Shown here one piece after another: positions 25,786 to 35,581 of a stretch of 64,000 nt of DNA. A model generated the notes under the pieces. That model saw only the letters and a list, made by a program, of their open reading frames with translations. It was not told the DNA's origin and did not search any database. The translations under genes were made by a program, and so were the position numbers. Numbering within the stretch: position 1 is the first letter of the stretch; each line of letters begins with the position of its first letter. The DNA is taken from contig JAHHHH010000019.1 in assembly GCA_019359415.1 (NCBI GenBank), forward strand, positions 30,346-94,345. Reading direction: 5' to 3'. Source of the stretch: Iphinoe sp. HA4291-MV1. GTDB lineage: Bacteria > Cyanobacteriota > Cyanobacteriia > Cyanobacteriales > Nostocaceae.

Positions 25786-27330
25786 ATGAGCAATGAGCAT
25801 TATGATATCGTCATTATCGGTGCAGGAGCAGGCGGCGCAACCCTAGCAAGACATCTAGCACCCAGTGGCAAGAAAATTCTGATTTTGGAAAGAGGTCCGT
25901 GGTTACCCAGAGAAAAACGCAACTGGAATGTAAAAGAAGTTGCTGTAAAAGGCTACTACCAAACCAAGGAAGTATGGTTGGACAAGGATAACAACCCAGT
26001 TCGGTCCAACGCTCACTATAACGTCGGTGGTAATACAAAATTTTGGGGTGCAGCCTTGTTCCGGTTTCGGGAGCGCGATTTTGAAAAGGTCATACATCCA
26101 GATGGTATCTCTCCAGAATGGCCTTTGAAGTACAAAGACTTTGAGCCTTACTATACAAAAGTTGAAAAGATGTATGACTGTCATGGTCTACGAGGTGAAG
26201 ATCCCACTGCCCCACCAATCAGCAAAGACTATCCTTTCCCACCCATCAGTCACGATCCACCCATTCAAGAACTTGTCGATCAACTCAAAGCGAAGGATCT
26301 GCATCCGTTTCATTTGCCTACAGCGATTCGCATGAATGAAGATAGGCGTTTCTTAAGTGAGTGTATTCGTTGTGAAACCTGCGATGGTTTTCCTTGTCTG
26401 GTTGGCGGTAAAGCAGACGCGGAATGGAACGGTGCACGTCCAGCATTGAAATATCCAAACGTGACGCTGATAACAGAAGCAAAAGTCTTGCGCTTGCTGA
26501 CGAGTCCTTCTGGACGTGAAGTCACTGAAATTGAAACTGAAATTGATGGCAGTATCAAGATTATAAAAGGAGACATTGTTGTTGTCTCCTGTGGGGCAAT
26601 TAACTCAGCGGCGTTGCTGTTACGGAGTGCTAATGACAAACACCCTAATGGACTGGCAAACAGTTCTGACCAAGTGGGGCGCAATTATATGTATCACTTG
26701 CTAGGTGCAATGGTTGCAGTTTCCAGCAAACCCAATCCCACAGTTTTTGAGAAGACGGTTGGACTGAACGATTTTTACTGGGGCGAAGAAGATTATCCCT
26801 ATCCTATGGGCAATATCCAAAGCACTGGTCAAATTCTGCCAGAAATGCTTGAGGATATGTTTAAAGAGCCGCTACCGGGATGGACTTTTGAGCAAATGTA
26901 TGCTCACTCGACAGATTGGTGGTTTATGACAGAAGATTTACCAGATCCAAATAACAGGGTTACTTGGGAGAAAAACACTATCAAAATCAGTTACACCGAA
27001 AATAATCGCGCTTCTTTTGACCGCCTGCAAATGCGCTGGATCGAAATTCTCAGAAGTTTAGAAATGTGCGATGAGTTCTTACAAACCAACCTCTACCGCA
27101 GTTTTAAAGTGGGAATTCAAGGAGTCGCGCACCAATGCGGTACCTGTCGGTTTGGCACAGATCCGAAAACATCAGTGTTGGATTTGAATTGTCGCACTCA
27201 TGATGTGGATAACCTTTATGTGGTTGATTCCAGCTTTTATCCTTCCAGTGCTGCGTTGAACCCAACACACACTTTATTAGCTAACGCTTTGCGTGTGGGA
27301 GATCATTTGCTTGAGCGGATGAAATATTGA
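25786..27330 (+). CDS. GMC-family FAD oxidoreductase (sugar/alcohol dehydrogenase-like)
   Basis: 514 residues. The FAD-binding site is YDIVIIGAGAGGATLARHLA (GxGxxG) followed by ILERGPWLP. NVGGNTKFWGAALFRFRERD and the C-terminal SFYPSSAALNPTHTLLANAL carry the GMC pattern, with the catalytic His in GVAHQCGTCRFGTDP and the Asn/His of NPTH. It oxidises an alcohol or sugar; type unknown, but the group includes glucose/gluconate/fructose dehydrogenases and cholesterol oxidase-like proteins. No signal peptide is visible, unlike its three exported neighbours, so it may face the cytoplasm or be carried out with a partner. A cysteine-rich patch (CIRCETCDGFPC, about 197-208) might bind metal. Last gene of the run. 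Confidence 0.9.
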   Translation: MSNEHYDIVIIGAGAGGATLARHLAPSGKKILILERGPWLPREKRNWNVKEVAVKGYYQTKEVWLDKDNNPVRSNAHYNVGGNTKFWGAALFRFRERDFEKVIHPDGISPEWPLKYKDFEPYYTKVEKMYDCHGLRGEDPTAPPISKDYPFPPISHDPPIQELVDQLKAKDLHPFHLPTAIRMNEDRRFLSECIRCETCDGFPCLVGGKADAEWNGARPALKYPNVTLITEAKVLRLLTSPSGREVTEIETEIDGSIKIIKGDIVVVSCGAINSAALLLRSANDKHPNGLANSSDQVGRNYMYHLLGAMVAVSSKPNPTVFEKTVGLNDFYWGEEDYPYPMGNIQSTGQILPEMLEDMFKEPLPGWTFEQMYAHSTDWWFMTEDLPDPNNRVTWEKNTIKISYTENNRASFDRLQMRWIEILRSLEMCDEFLQTNLYRSFKVGIQGVAHQCGTCRFGTDPKTSVLDLNCRTHDVDNLYVVDSSFYPSSAALNPTHTLLANALRVGDHLLERMKY

Positions 27331-27360
27331 GAGAAAGTAGGCGATGCTGCAAAGGAGCCG

Positions 27361-27689
27361 CTACGCGATTTGCACTTCATAAAGCGATCGCTCTTTGAGG
27401 ATATCTTGCCATTCTGCATCAGTGAATGGTTGGGTGACGAGTTCTATGCCAAAGTACTGTTTTGCTGTCTCTGTCCTTGGTAGATCAGATTATGCCACTG
27501 GGCAGGCCATTTTTTTTGCAGATGTCCCAAGGAGAGAGCATAGGGCAACCAAGTATAAAAACGCAAGGTAGGTGGGTGCTGTCCCTCTTCGCATTGATTG
27601 AACAACCAAGCGTCGATCGCCATTTGTACTCCTCCTGAAGTTTGAATCATCGGGATGAAACGCCAGGTGGATGGTGCTAATTGTCTCAT
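27361..27689 (-). pseudogene. Lipoate-protein ligase family remnant with large internal deletion
   Basis: From 27689 the minus strand reads MRQLAPSTWRFIPMIQTSGG, then VQMAIDAWLFNQCEEGQHPP and TLRFYTWLPYALSLGHLQKK, the start of a cyanobacterial biotin/lipoate A/B ligase-like protein. After HNLIYQGQ the frame ends with a stop, but in a shifted frame TAKQYFGIELVTQPFTDAEW followed by QDILKERSLYEVQIA (ending near 27361) matches the C-terminal end of the same family. The central part with the RRxxGGGAVLH substrate site is missing, about 140 residues. The gene is therefore dead. Short dispersed repeats flank it on both sides (27340-27365 and 27710-27770). Confidence 0.75.
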
Positions 27690-27809
27690 AGGTTTTGAAC
27701 TCTTGAAAGTCAAGCGATGCTCCTCCGGAGCCACCTAAAGGGTGATTGCGCAAAGCGCACTAATCGCCAACAAAAAGTTTTGGGGTTGTCACAATGACAC
27801 AAGCATCAA

Positions 27810-28412
27810 TCAACTGTTTTGAACCATCCAAACTAAAATTCCCAAAATTTGTTCTACAGGCGGGAGGGGATAATCCATCAAGTCGATAGTGACAGTATTA
27901 TCTTCCAATTTCAGGAATCGCCATTGTGTACCACTGCTAATAGAACCATATATTACAGAAACTGGACGATTTTTGGCTGCGTTAAATCTTTGTGCTGCAA
28001 CCATTTCTGCAATACATTGTCCAAACCCAGTTCTTAAATCAGCTTTTTTTGCTTCCACAATTATAATTGCAGGTGCTTCAATTTCTAACACTTCAGGCGA
28101 TCGACTCAAAAGGAAATCACACATCCCATTAAGTCCAACTGCTTCATCAACTGTAAAATCTTCTCCGGAGAACAAACTAATCTGCCGATTTAATATCCGT
28201 CTAACTTCCAATAATACTGGGTAAATAATTCCTTCTGAACGCGCTTTTTCACTTGCGGAAGAAGCAAGTGGTAGACTTTCTTCAAGATATGCCATTAGTG
28301 TAGCAGATGCTTTGCTAGGTTCAGTGGGAGGAAGAAATCGCCCACCTTCCTGTGTTTTTAATCCGAAAGCTTCTTTCACTTTACTAATATTTGTAAACTG
28401 ACTGTAAGGCAT
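27810..28412 (-). CDS. Hypothetical PD-(D/E)XK-like protein
   Basis: 200 residues. GLNGMCDFLLSRSPEVLEIE followed by APAIIIVEAKKADLRTGFGQ (about residues 92-131) has Asp...Glu-x-Lys (D98, E118 and K120 by rough count) then a helix with GQCIAEMVAAQ, as in restriction-endonuclease-fold proteins; the Gln in GQ fits the family pattern. Common in filamentous cyanobacteria as a stand-alone gene and often near repeats; no function known. The N-terminal half is charged and helical. It differs in sequence from the 196-residue PD-(D/E)XK-like protein at 16389-16979. Confidence 0.75.
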   Translation of the reverse strand: MPYSQFTNISKVKEAFGLKTQEGGRFLPPTEPSKASATLMAYLEESLPLASSASEKARSEGIIYPVLLEVRRILNRQISLFSGEDFTVDEAVGLNGMCDFLLSRSPEVLEIEAPAIIIVEAKKADLRTGFGQCIAEMVAAQRFNAAKNRPVSVIYGSISSGTQWRFLKLEDNTVTIDLMDYPLPPVEQILGILVWMVQNS

Positions 28413-28591
28413 AAATGTTAATTTGTCTATCTAGATTTAGTTTAGCGACTTGAGGCGATTGCCTTCTCCTGACGGAGACGCTCCGCGAATGGCAGTGCGC
28501 TCTCTTGCATCGCCTACACCGGGCAATTCAACTGTTTTAAGATTCACACATTCGCTCGTTATTTCAAACTTTAGAATGCGTGAATTGCTTG

Positions 28592-30931
28592 TCACTCAGA
28601 TCGTTGCAACTGTGCAACTCTTGGATCAATAATTTTTTGCCCCAAACTGTCAAATTTAATCGCCAAAGAAACTTTATTCCCCGAACCAAAAATGTGAGTA
28701 ATTTCTCCAATACCGAAGATTTTGTGCAGAACTTTCTCGCCGACTTCCCAACTTTGAGCACTCTCTTTCTTTCGTTGATTTGCACGCCCAGATGAACTAC
28801 TACCAGCACCTTTTGTATAAGCAATGCTTCTATGTCGAGTCATTAATAATTCTTCGGGTAATTCGTCGAGAAATTGCGATCGCATGGCAGGTTCGCGTGA
28901 ACCATAAAGACGGCGTTCGCGGGCATGGGTGATGTACAATCGTTCTTGGGCGCGAGTAATCCCCACGTAACACAGGCGGCGTTCTTCTTCTAAAGCGGCT
29001 GGATCGTTCATGGAACGATAGTTGGGAAATAGCCCTTGTTCCATCCCCACCAGAAACACAACAGGAAACTCCAGCCCCTTGGAGGCGTGTAAAGTTAATA
29101 GTGAAACTGCTGTTTCTCCTTCTTTTAAGTTATCCAAATCGGAACTGAGAGCAGTACTGGAAAGAAAGGCTTGCAAAGTGACATCCTCGTTCTCTTCTTC
29201 AAATTGCAGCACCGCGTTGAATAATTCTTGGACGTTTTGCAACCTGTCTTCTGCTTCATCTGTACTCTGCATTTCCAAGTCTTTGATATATCCAGAGTCT
29301 TCCAGCACCCCTTGTACAAGTTCAGAAACTGGAACCGTCTGCATTTGTTCTTGCAAATTACGTATCATCTGTGCAAAACTATTCACAGCTTTGGCAGAAC
29401 GTCCAGCTAATGTATTCACTGATGTCTCGTCAATCAGGATTTCCCACAGAGTTGTGCCTAATTGTTGAGCGGCGTTTACCAGTGCATCAATGGTGGCTTT
29501 ACCAATACCGCGTCGGGGAGTATTGATGACTCGCAATAAACTGAGTGTATCAGCTGGGTTAGCGATCGCTCGCAAGTAAGCCAGGACATCTTTAATTTCT
29601 TTGCGATCGTAAAACTTTATCCCTCCCACAACTGTGTAGGGGATTCCCAAGCGCACCAATAATTCTTCAAACGGTCGAGATTGGGCGTTGGTACGATAAA
29701 GTATGGCGAAACTTCCCCAATTCAACTCTGGATGCTGGTTTTCTAAAGAGCGAATTTGGTTAATAACAAAATCTGCTTCTGCAATTTCATCATCAGCTTT
29801 ATGACAAAAAATCTCCTCACCTGCACCCCTTGTTGCTTTGAGGATTTTATCAATGCGTTGGGTGTTGTTTTCAATCAGTTCGTTTGCTGCTTGCAGAATG
29901 TTTTCGCAAGAGCGATAATTCTCCTCCAACTTCACCATCGTGCGGGTATCTTCGTCAAGTAAGCCATCGCCAAAATCTTGCTGAAAGTCCAACAAGATGG
30001 TAAAATCTGCCATTCTAAATGAATAGATCGATTGATCTGCATCACCAACCACGAAAACCGAGCGATTTGTCCAATCCCAATCACTCTTTTCAGTTTCGCC
30101 ATTCGTTGTCAAAAGGCGGATGAGTTCGTATTGAGTGCGGTTGGTATCCTGATATTCATCTACTAAGATATGGCGAAACTTGTTATGCCAATAACCTAAG
30201 ACTTGCTCGTTCTGCTGAAACAATCTTACAGGAACGAGGATGAGATCATCAAAGTCAAGGGCGTTGTTCTGTGCAAGTCGGCTTTGATAGTGATTGTAAA
30301 CCTCTGCAATCACTCGTCCGCGATAATTGGGTTGTTCTCTCTCAAATTCTCTGGGTGATAAGCCTTGGTTTTTGGCGTTACTAATTGCGTAGCGCACAGA
30401 ACGGGGTTCAAATTTTTTGTTGTCCAGGTTAAGCTGTTTGGTGACGATTTCTTTAACAAGGCTTTGGGCGTCCGACTCATCAAAAATGGAAAAATTCCGC
30501 GTCCACTGGCGTCCTTTTTCGTCTTGGTATTTGTCGATATCAAAGCGGAGAACGCGAGACAGAAGACTGTGGAAAGTTCCACACCACATATCTTTAATGT
30601 AATTTTTCCAGACTTTCGACTTGAGCTTAGTTTGGTCATATTCTGGCAACAAATCAAACCGCTCATTGTATTCTGTTATTGCTAGGCGATCGGCAAATAA
30701 CTTTTGAATACGTTCTTTCATTTCCCGTGCGGCTTTGTTGGTGAAGGTTACCGCCAGGATATTTTCTGGATCAACGCGGTGTTGCAAAATAAGATTAGCA
30801 ATGCGATAAGTCAACGCTCGTGTTTTACCGGAACCCGCACCAGCAACAACGAGCAAAGGACCGCAGTAATGTTCAACAGCACGGCGTTGACTGGGGTTAA
30901 GATGACTGAGGAAGTCTGTGGTTGTTGTCAT
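28592..30931 (-). CDS. pcrA: UvrD/PcrA-family superfamily 1 DNA helicase
   Basis: 779 residues, the normal length. PcrA is a 3'-5' helicase for nucleotide excision repair, rolling-circle replication and removal of recombinase filaments. Motifs in order: LNPSQRRAVEHYCGPLLVVA then GAGSGKTRALTYRIANLI (Q-motif, Walker A), AVTFTNKAAREMKERI (Ia), HILVDEYQDTNRTQYELIRL (Walker B/DExx), VFVVGDADQSIYSFR (III), LEENYRSCENILQAANELI (IV), LLTLHASKGLEFPVVFLVGM (V) and CYVGITRAQERLYITHA (VI). The C-terminal tail VGEKVLHKIFGIGEITHIFG is the usual Tudor-like interaction domain. An exact 124-bp copy of bases 30463-30586 lies at 36925-37048. Confidence 0.95.
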   Translation of the reverse strand: MTTTTDFLSHLNPSQRRAVEHYCGPLLVVAGAGSGKTRALTYRIANLILQHRVDPENILAVTFTNKAAREMKERIQKLFADRLAITEYNERFDLLPEYDQTKLKSKVWKNYIKDMWCGTFHSLLSRVLRFDIDKYQDEKGRQWTRNFSIFDESDAQSLVKEIVTKQLNLDNKKFEPRSVRYAISNAKNQGLSPREFEREQPNYRGRVIAEVYNHYQSRLAQNNALDFDDLILVPVRLFQQNEQVLGYWHNKFRHILVDEYQDTNRTQYELIRLLTTNGETEKSDWDWTNRSVFVVGDADQSIYSFRMADFTILLDFQQDFGDGLLDEDTRTMVKLEENYRSCENILQAANELIENNTQRIDKILKATRGAGEEIFCHKADDEIAEADFVINQIRSLENQHPELNWGSFAILYRTNAQSRPFEELLVRLGIPYTVVGGIKFYDRKEIKDVLAYLRAIANPADTLSLLRVINTPRRGIGKATIDALVNAAQQLGTTLWEILIDETSVNTLAGRSAKAVNSFAQMIRNLQEQMQTVPVSELVQGVLEDSGYIKDLEMQSTDEAEDRLQNVQELFNAVLQFEEENEDVTLQAFLSSTALSSDLDNLKEGETAVSLLTLHASKGLEFPVVFLVGMEQGLFPNYRSMNDPAALEEERRLCYVGITRAQERLYITHARERRLYGSREPAMRSQFLDELPEELLMTRHRSIAYTKGAGSSSSGRANQRKKESAQSWEVGEKVLHKIFGIGEITHIFGSGNKVSLAIKFDSLGQKIIDPRVAQLQRSE

Positions 30932-31069
30932 GGGTGTGAGGAGTTCTTAGGACGCTAGTATCGCGCAACTTCTCCCCAAGGGAGTCGCTACAGGTTACTT
31001 GGTATTTTAGCAGCGTCTTCGCTCAGTTTTTTGCATCTGCTGTTCTGAAATCTAGTAACGACCTCATCA

Positions 31070-31600
31070 CTATTTACAAATCTTTAAGCCATAAACAAAA
31101 GGCTCTTTGAAGTTGTAAGCTAATTTTTTCCTGATTATTTCATTGATTCTGTAGCAATTCATTAACCATTTAATAGTATGCAAGTAAAACACAAATTTAT
31201 ATTTTTTGTAAGGCTTGGGAAAATTTAGTATATTTTTAAATGTATCAAATTCTAGTTCTTCCATAATTTTAATAACAATTGGGTTAGCACTTATTGTGTA
31301 TACATTCTTTTCCCTTTCAATTGCATCTTTAAATGATGCCAAAAACATGAGTTTTCCGAGACCTTTACCTCTAAACTTTTCCAGCACAAATAAGGCAGCT
31401 ATTTTAGTCCAATATTGATCAAAGTCATAATTCAAGCAAACTCCAGCAATCTTACCATCTTCATCTTCAGCAACCATGATATTTTTGGCTGCCATCCATT
31501 CTCTGAAGGAATAACCAATAATATTAGGTGTTAGTTTTATTTCTTTAATAACTAATTTCGCTTCTTCTTCTTTCAGCAGTCTTTTAACAATCTTAAACAT
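31070..31600 (-). CDS. GNAT-family acetyltransferase
   Basis: 176 residues. The acetyl-CoA region is at about 70-85 (LFVLEKFRGKGLGKLMFLAS, with RGKGLG). The flanking AEDEDGKIAGVCLNYDFDQY strand and the TISANPIVIKIMEELEFDTF helix fit the GNAT fold. Substrate unknown. The coding sequence is AT-rich (many AAA/ATT codons), in contrast to the adjoining pcrA, which suggests a different history. It lies immediately downstream of the membrane AAA ATPase gene, 52 bases apart and on the same strand, so it could be in one transcript with it. Confidence 0.8.
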   Translation of the reverse strand: MFKIVKRLLKEEEAKLVIKEIKLTPNIIGYSFREWMAAKNIMVAEDEDGKIAGVCLNYDFDQYWTKIAALFVLEKFRGKGLGKLMFLASFKDAIEREKNVYTISANPIVIKIMEELEFDTFKNILNFPKPYKKYKFVFYLHTIKWLMNCYRINEIIRKKLAYNFKEPFVYGLKICK

Positions 31601-31652
31601 AATATTATTTGATGTTCAATGTACATTATAAATTCATTGATTTTCTACGAAA

Positions 31653-33812
31653 TCATTTTAAAAGAAAATATACGAAAACAAGCAGAGTTACTACAATTGT
31701 TATAGAAAGATTGATATTTGAGTACAAAAGCCTTTGACAGAATCTTATACTATTATATTTTTCTTCAAAATTTGTGTAATCGCAATTGAGACGAGATAAA
31801 CAACGAGAAGTCTTTCTGAAGGCAATTTCATAATGAGAAAAACCGAAAAATATAATGAAAATTGAACTACAACCGAAGCAATAGTACGCAATGACTAAGT
31901 GCTTTGCACTTTCTGATAAAGTCTTCTGCCCAATTAAATATTCAAAAATATTTATGATGATGAAACCAGAAACAAGAGTAGTATAACGTCCAATGATTAC
32001 CAAAAAATGAGAAGAAAATTCGATAAAATTATTTTGAATAAAATTTTCAAGATTTTTGATTTTTGTTTTTCTTAACAAAGAATCACTTTGTTTCTCTAAT
32101 TTATGAATAAACTGACTGATTTTATTTTTATTAATTGAGCTTTTAATTATATCTTTGACTGCTGTATAAATGCTAACAGAAGCTAAAGGAACACCTATAA
32201 TCACAAAATTTATTAAAGAATAAGGTAAATAAGATAAATAGGTTCTATAACAATCTTTTTCATAATTTTTAATATCCTTTCCATAATAACTTGCTAGCTC
32301 AATTGGACCAGTGTGTAAATTGTGGTATAGCACACGTATAACAAGTATAAATGCTAGAAAAGTTATTAATATGCGTAACCATTGGAGAGATTTTTTATGA
32401 AGAATCTGGATAGCTTCTCTTTTGAAAACAACACCAATCATATATAGTCCTCCTGTAACTGAAATAACACTACGAAAAAATTCAATCGTTCCCCCGTTAA
32501 TATCACTATTGAATTTTTCCTGCCAAGCATTACAGGGAAACAAAGAGTAGGAACAAAAAAGTGATATGGCGTTAATAGTTAATAATACACAAGTTGCAGT
32601 TATGAGTCGGTTATATCTAAACCAATGAGCCAGTTTTGAGTCTTTTGCTTCCTCTAGCAAGACTCCTTCTTTTGTGCGCTTATAGGAAACCAGTACATCA
32701 GGTACTTCTTCCCATTCTTGGTGCAAAATACTTAGCGAAAATAATTCATCGTCAACCCAATCCTCATTAAAAACCTTATTATAGATAGGGTTATAAACTT
32801 TCAAACAACCTTTCTGTCTGACAACCAATCCAGACAGTCGCAATTCCATTTGTTTCTTGGATCTATCGTCAACATCAATCTCACCATTTTGCAAGATTTG
32901 CTGATAGAGTTTCAGTAACTTCTCAGCACGTTGCTGATTACTGAGAAGGCGATTTCTAATGGTCCTCAGATGCTCAGGCTCATCCTGTGCTGTCCAGTTG
33001 TTGATGATATAGTTTTGAACTAAATCCTCAATCTTTAGCTGTCTGCTTTCTGCTTTTTCAACAACTAGCTTGCACAGCTTTTGAGTGAGAAATGGTTGTC
33101 CTCCTGTCCATTGTAATATCTCTTTCAGAACGTTTTCCGGATTGTCCACTTTCTGCTCCAATCCCTTAGTTAAAGATAACTTTGCCTCTTCTAATTTAAA
33201 TCCTGTTAATTCAATGGGTTGACCAATATTAAAGACTAATCGCTCTTTGTCTTGAATTAAATCTGACGGCGACATCACTCCTAGTATGCAAAACGTGAGA
33301 CGTTCATAGTCAATATTATCTGGGCGTTTTTCATAGCAACGCCGAATAAACTGCAAAAACTCATCTTTAAATTCAAGGTTTAAAATGCTCTCGAATTCAT
33401 CAACAAAAATGACTATATTTTGCAAAATTCTTTTTAATAGCACGTCCTGGATAAACCGATTCAAGCACTCCACTGGTTGTAACAACTTGTGTTGTAGCCA
33501 CCAAGAACTGAAATTATTAATGTCTAAGAGATTGAAATTACTTGACAAAGTATAGGCTATATCAGCATAGAATTTTTTTTGATAGCTATCCTTTATTGGT
33601 AGGTAAATTGAGACACAGCGTACTCCTTCTTTTTCTAGTCTTTTCATCATTTGAACTTTCAAACTAGACTTGCCCATCTGTCGAGAGTTCAACACATAAC
33701 AATACTCTCCCTTTTTCAACTCTTGATAGAGATCCTCGTCTGCTTGTCGCTTAACATATGTGGGGTGTTTATAGTCTAAACTACCCCCAACTTGGTAGTT
33801 ATTAGCTGACAT
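31653..33812 (-). CDS. AAA_35 NTPase with C-terminal membrane domain
   Basis: 719 residues. The first 340 residues are the AAA_35 (AAA-like) module of cyanobacterial STAND-type proteins: YQVGGSLDYKHPTYVKRQAD, then YVLNSRQMGKSSLKVQMMKR (P-loop), and NIVIFVDEFESIL (Walker B), followed by LTGFKLEEAKLSLTKGLEQK and EILQWTGGQPFLTQKLCKLV. The usual C-terminal sensor (WD40 or CHAT) is absent; instead at least six hydrophobic segments follow from about residue 405 to the end, with a polar loop of about 70 residues between them. So this is a membrane-bound NTPase. Such domain layouts occur in signalling or defence-type proteins, but the function here is unknown. AT-rich codon use. Confidence 0.85.
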   Translation of the reverse strand: MSANNYQVGGSLDYKHPTYVKRQADEDLYQELKKGEYCYVLNSRQMGKSSLKVQMMKRLEKEGVRCVSIYLPIKDSYQKKFYADIAYTLSSNFNLLDINNFSSWWLQHKLLQPVECLNRFIQDVLLKRILQNIVIFVDEFESILNLEFKDEFLQFIRRCYEKRPDNIDYERLTFCILGVMSPSDLIQDKERLVFNIGQPIELTGFKLEEAKLSLTKGLEQKVDNPENVLKEILQWTGGQPFLTQKLCKLVVEKAESRQLKIEDLVQNYIINNWTAQDEPEHLRTIRNRLLSNQQRAEKLLKLYQQILQNGEIDVDDRSKKQMELRLSGLVVRQKGCLKVYNPIYNKVFNEDWVDDELFSLSILHQEWEEVPDVLVSYKRTKEGVLLEEAKDSKLAHWFRYNRLITATCVLLTINAISLFCSYSLFPCNAWQEKFNSDINGGTIEFFRSVISVTGGLYMIGVVFKREAIQILHKKSLQWLRILITFLAFILVIRVLYHNLHTGPIELASYYGKDIKNYEKDCYRTYLSYLPYSLINFVIIGVPLASVSIYTAVKDIIKSSINKNKISQFIHKLEKQSDSLLRKTKIKNLENFIQNNFIEFSSHFLVIIGRYTTLVSGFIIINIFEYLIGQKTLSESAKHLVIAYYCFGCSSIFIIFFGFSHYEIAFRKTSRCLSRLNCDYTNFEEKYNSIRFCQRLLYSNINLSITIVVTLLVFVYFLLK

Positions 33813-33945
33813 AAATAATATGTCGGGATTCAGGAGTCAGAATTCATAACAGAACTGCAATCTACTATATTGTTTATGTTGTTTACATAATAAAAAAAAT
33901 GCTTATTTTTTTTCATAAAAAGTTATTATAGAGAACGAAGAGTTT

Positions 33946-35337
33946 TTAATTTGCTAGTCGTTGCGAAAAATACTGCCGATACAACTCGCAGCGCGGCTTT
34001 GCTTGATTACCTCGGCGTTTAATCAACCCCATGCTGTGTAACTTGTGTCCTAGTATCTCGTCCAATTGCACTAGTTCATTTGTAGTAACAACCTGTTTGA
34101 AAGCTACCGCCAGTTCAGGATTTTTTTTGAGAGTCTGTAAGTGTCGTCGCAAATGCTTATTATAAATTCCGCTATCTGTGGGAGCATCTTGTAACAACTG
34201 TTCTAAACACCGCGAGTTCTCACTCTTGCTTAAAAGGAGTTCAGAAGGTTGAGCAAGGTGATAAAGCGCCAACCGCACTAAATAAGGGTGTCCTCCTACC
34301 AACGCCGTGAGTTGCTGGATTTGGACATCTTTTAAATCGAGTTGATGACGCTGCACCAACTGTTTTACCTGTTCTAGAGTAAACTCCTTTAATTCTATCG
34401 GTAACCCAACATTAAACGGCGATAGATTGATATCATGTGATCCATAAATTTCAGTAGAATGTGACACTACTAGCCGTAGCTTTTTCCAGATATCCCGATG
34501 ATTCGCCTCCTCGTACCAGCTTCGCAACATGGCAAAAAAGCGTTCAGAAATTTTAGGGAATTGGAAAACTCGATCCACTTCATCTAATGCCAAAACTAAA
34601 GGACTAGCTATTTGGTGCAATAAATACTCTTGGAAGTATGTTTTGCAAGCAAGCGAACTACCAATAACGACTGTCTTATTCCAATAGTTATCCAGCTGAT
34701 CTTCGAGTTCAAGCCGTAGAGTTACATAGCCACAGAAACAACGCAAAAATTTATCCAGGTTGCTAAACTTATCTTCATCTAAGTCCTGTAAGTTTAAACG
34801 TACAGTGCGATAACCCTGATTGCTTGCATAATTAAGAATCCTGTCCAGCAATGAAGTTTTGCCCATTTGATTGGGTGCTTTGATACGGATGAGTGCTCTA
34901 GGCTCCAAAATCGTTTTGTAACAGCGAGATTCAACAGAGTCGCGTTCTATATAAAAACGAGAACCTAACGCTACAGGACCTTCTGGAGATTCTATCTTTA
35001 CCTCTAACACGAAGGAACCTTTAGATGCAAAATGGTTTCTTGTAGAAGAGGCTCGCTTCTCCCATTCTCTTCTGAGTGCTTCTCGAAAATCGGTCTTTTT
35101 GACCTGTTCTCCTAATGCGTGTGAAAGCTTTTTCCATAATTGATTACCAATCTCTTTTGTAATATAGTGACTAGAAAATCCGCTCTCAGTGGCAATTTCA
35201 TTATATTTCTTCCCCTCCCAAGCTCCCTGTAAAACTTGTGTCTCAACATCAGTTAAGTGTTTATTTGTAGATTCAAATACTAATTCATATGCCAATTTTT
35301 TGGCTTCCTCCCAGGAAAATTCTGCTTCTGAGTTCAT
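33946..35337 (-). CDS. HTH-AAA_35 NTPase (STAND-like)
   Basis: 463 residues. Residues 1-75 form an N-terminal helical/HTH-like domain (ATESGFSSHYITKEIGNQLW) of the kind found on vWA-MoxR-associated proteins of cyanobacteria. An AAA_35 domain follows from about 128: SRFYIERDSVESRCYKTIL, IRIKAPNQMGKTSLLDRILN (Walker A), PLVLALDEVDRVFQFPKISE (Walker B), GLPIELKEFTLEQVKQLVQR and LTALVGGHPYLVRLALYHLA. The C terminus (about 400-463) is winged-helix-like (DEILGHKLHSMGLIKRRGNQ). It contains no output domain such as a peptidase or nuclease, so it may act with the adjacent membrane AAA_35 protein, 133 bases downstream on the same strand. Function unknown. Confidence 0.85.
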   Translation of the reverse strand: MNSEAEFSWEEAKKLAYELVFESTNKHLTDVETQVLQGAWEGKKYNEIATESGFSSHYITKEIGNQLWKKLSHALGEQVKKTDFREALRREWEKRASSTRNHFASKGSFVLEVKIESPEGPVALGSRFYIERDSVESRCYKTILEPRALIRIKAPNQMGKTSLLDRILNYASNQGYRTVRLNLQDLDEDKFSNLDKFLRCFCGYVTLRLELEDQLDNYWNKTVVIGSSLACKTYFQEYLLHQIASPLVLALDEVDRVFQFPKISERFFAMLRSWYEEANHRDIWKKLRLVVSHSTEIYGSHDINLSPFNVGLPIELKEFTLEQVKQLVQRHQLDLKDVQIQQLTALVGGHPYLVRLALYHLAQPSELLLSKSENSRCLEQLLQDAPTDSGIYNKHLRRHLQTLKKNPELAVAFKQVVTTNELVQLDEILGHKLHSMGLIKRRGNQAKPRCELYRQYFSQRLAN

Positions 35338-35581
35338 AGTCTAGGCAGACACCAAAAATCCTCCAATTTTATCTTAACTTTTTACCAGAGGAAACCTGAG
35401 TTTTACAGAGTTCTTTGTAATAAATATTCATTTGCTCCTGAATTTTTCTGATTTGTTAAGCAGAATAAATTCTATTTTTTATTAGCTATATCCAGATTTT
35501 TACCCATAGTCTCTTTAAAAAAGAAACAATACAATCGTCTGTAAAAGTACTAGAGACGTTTATTAATTTACTTTTTCAAAA

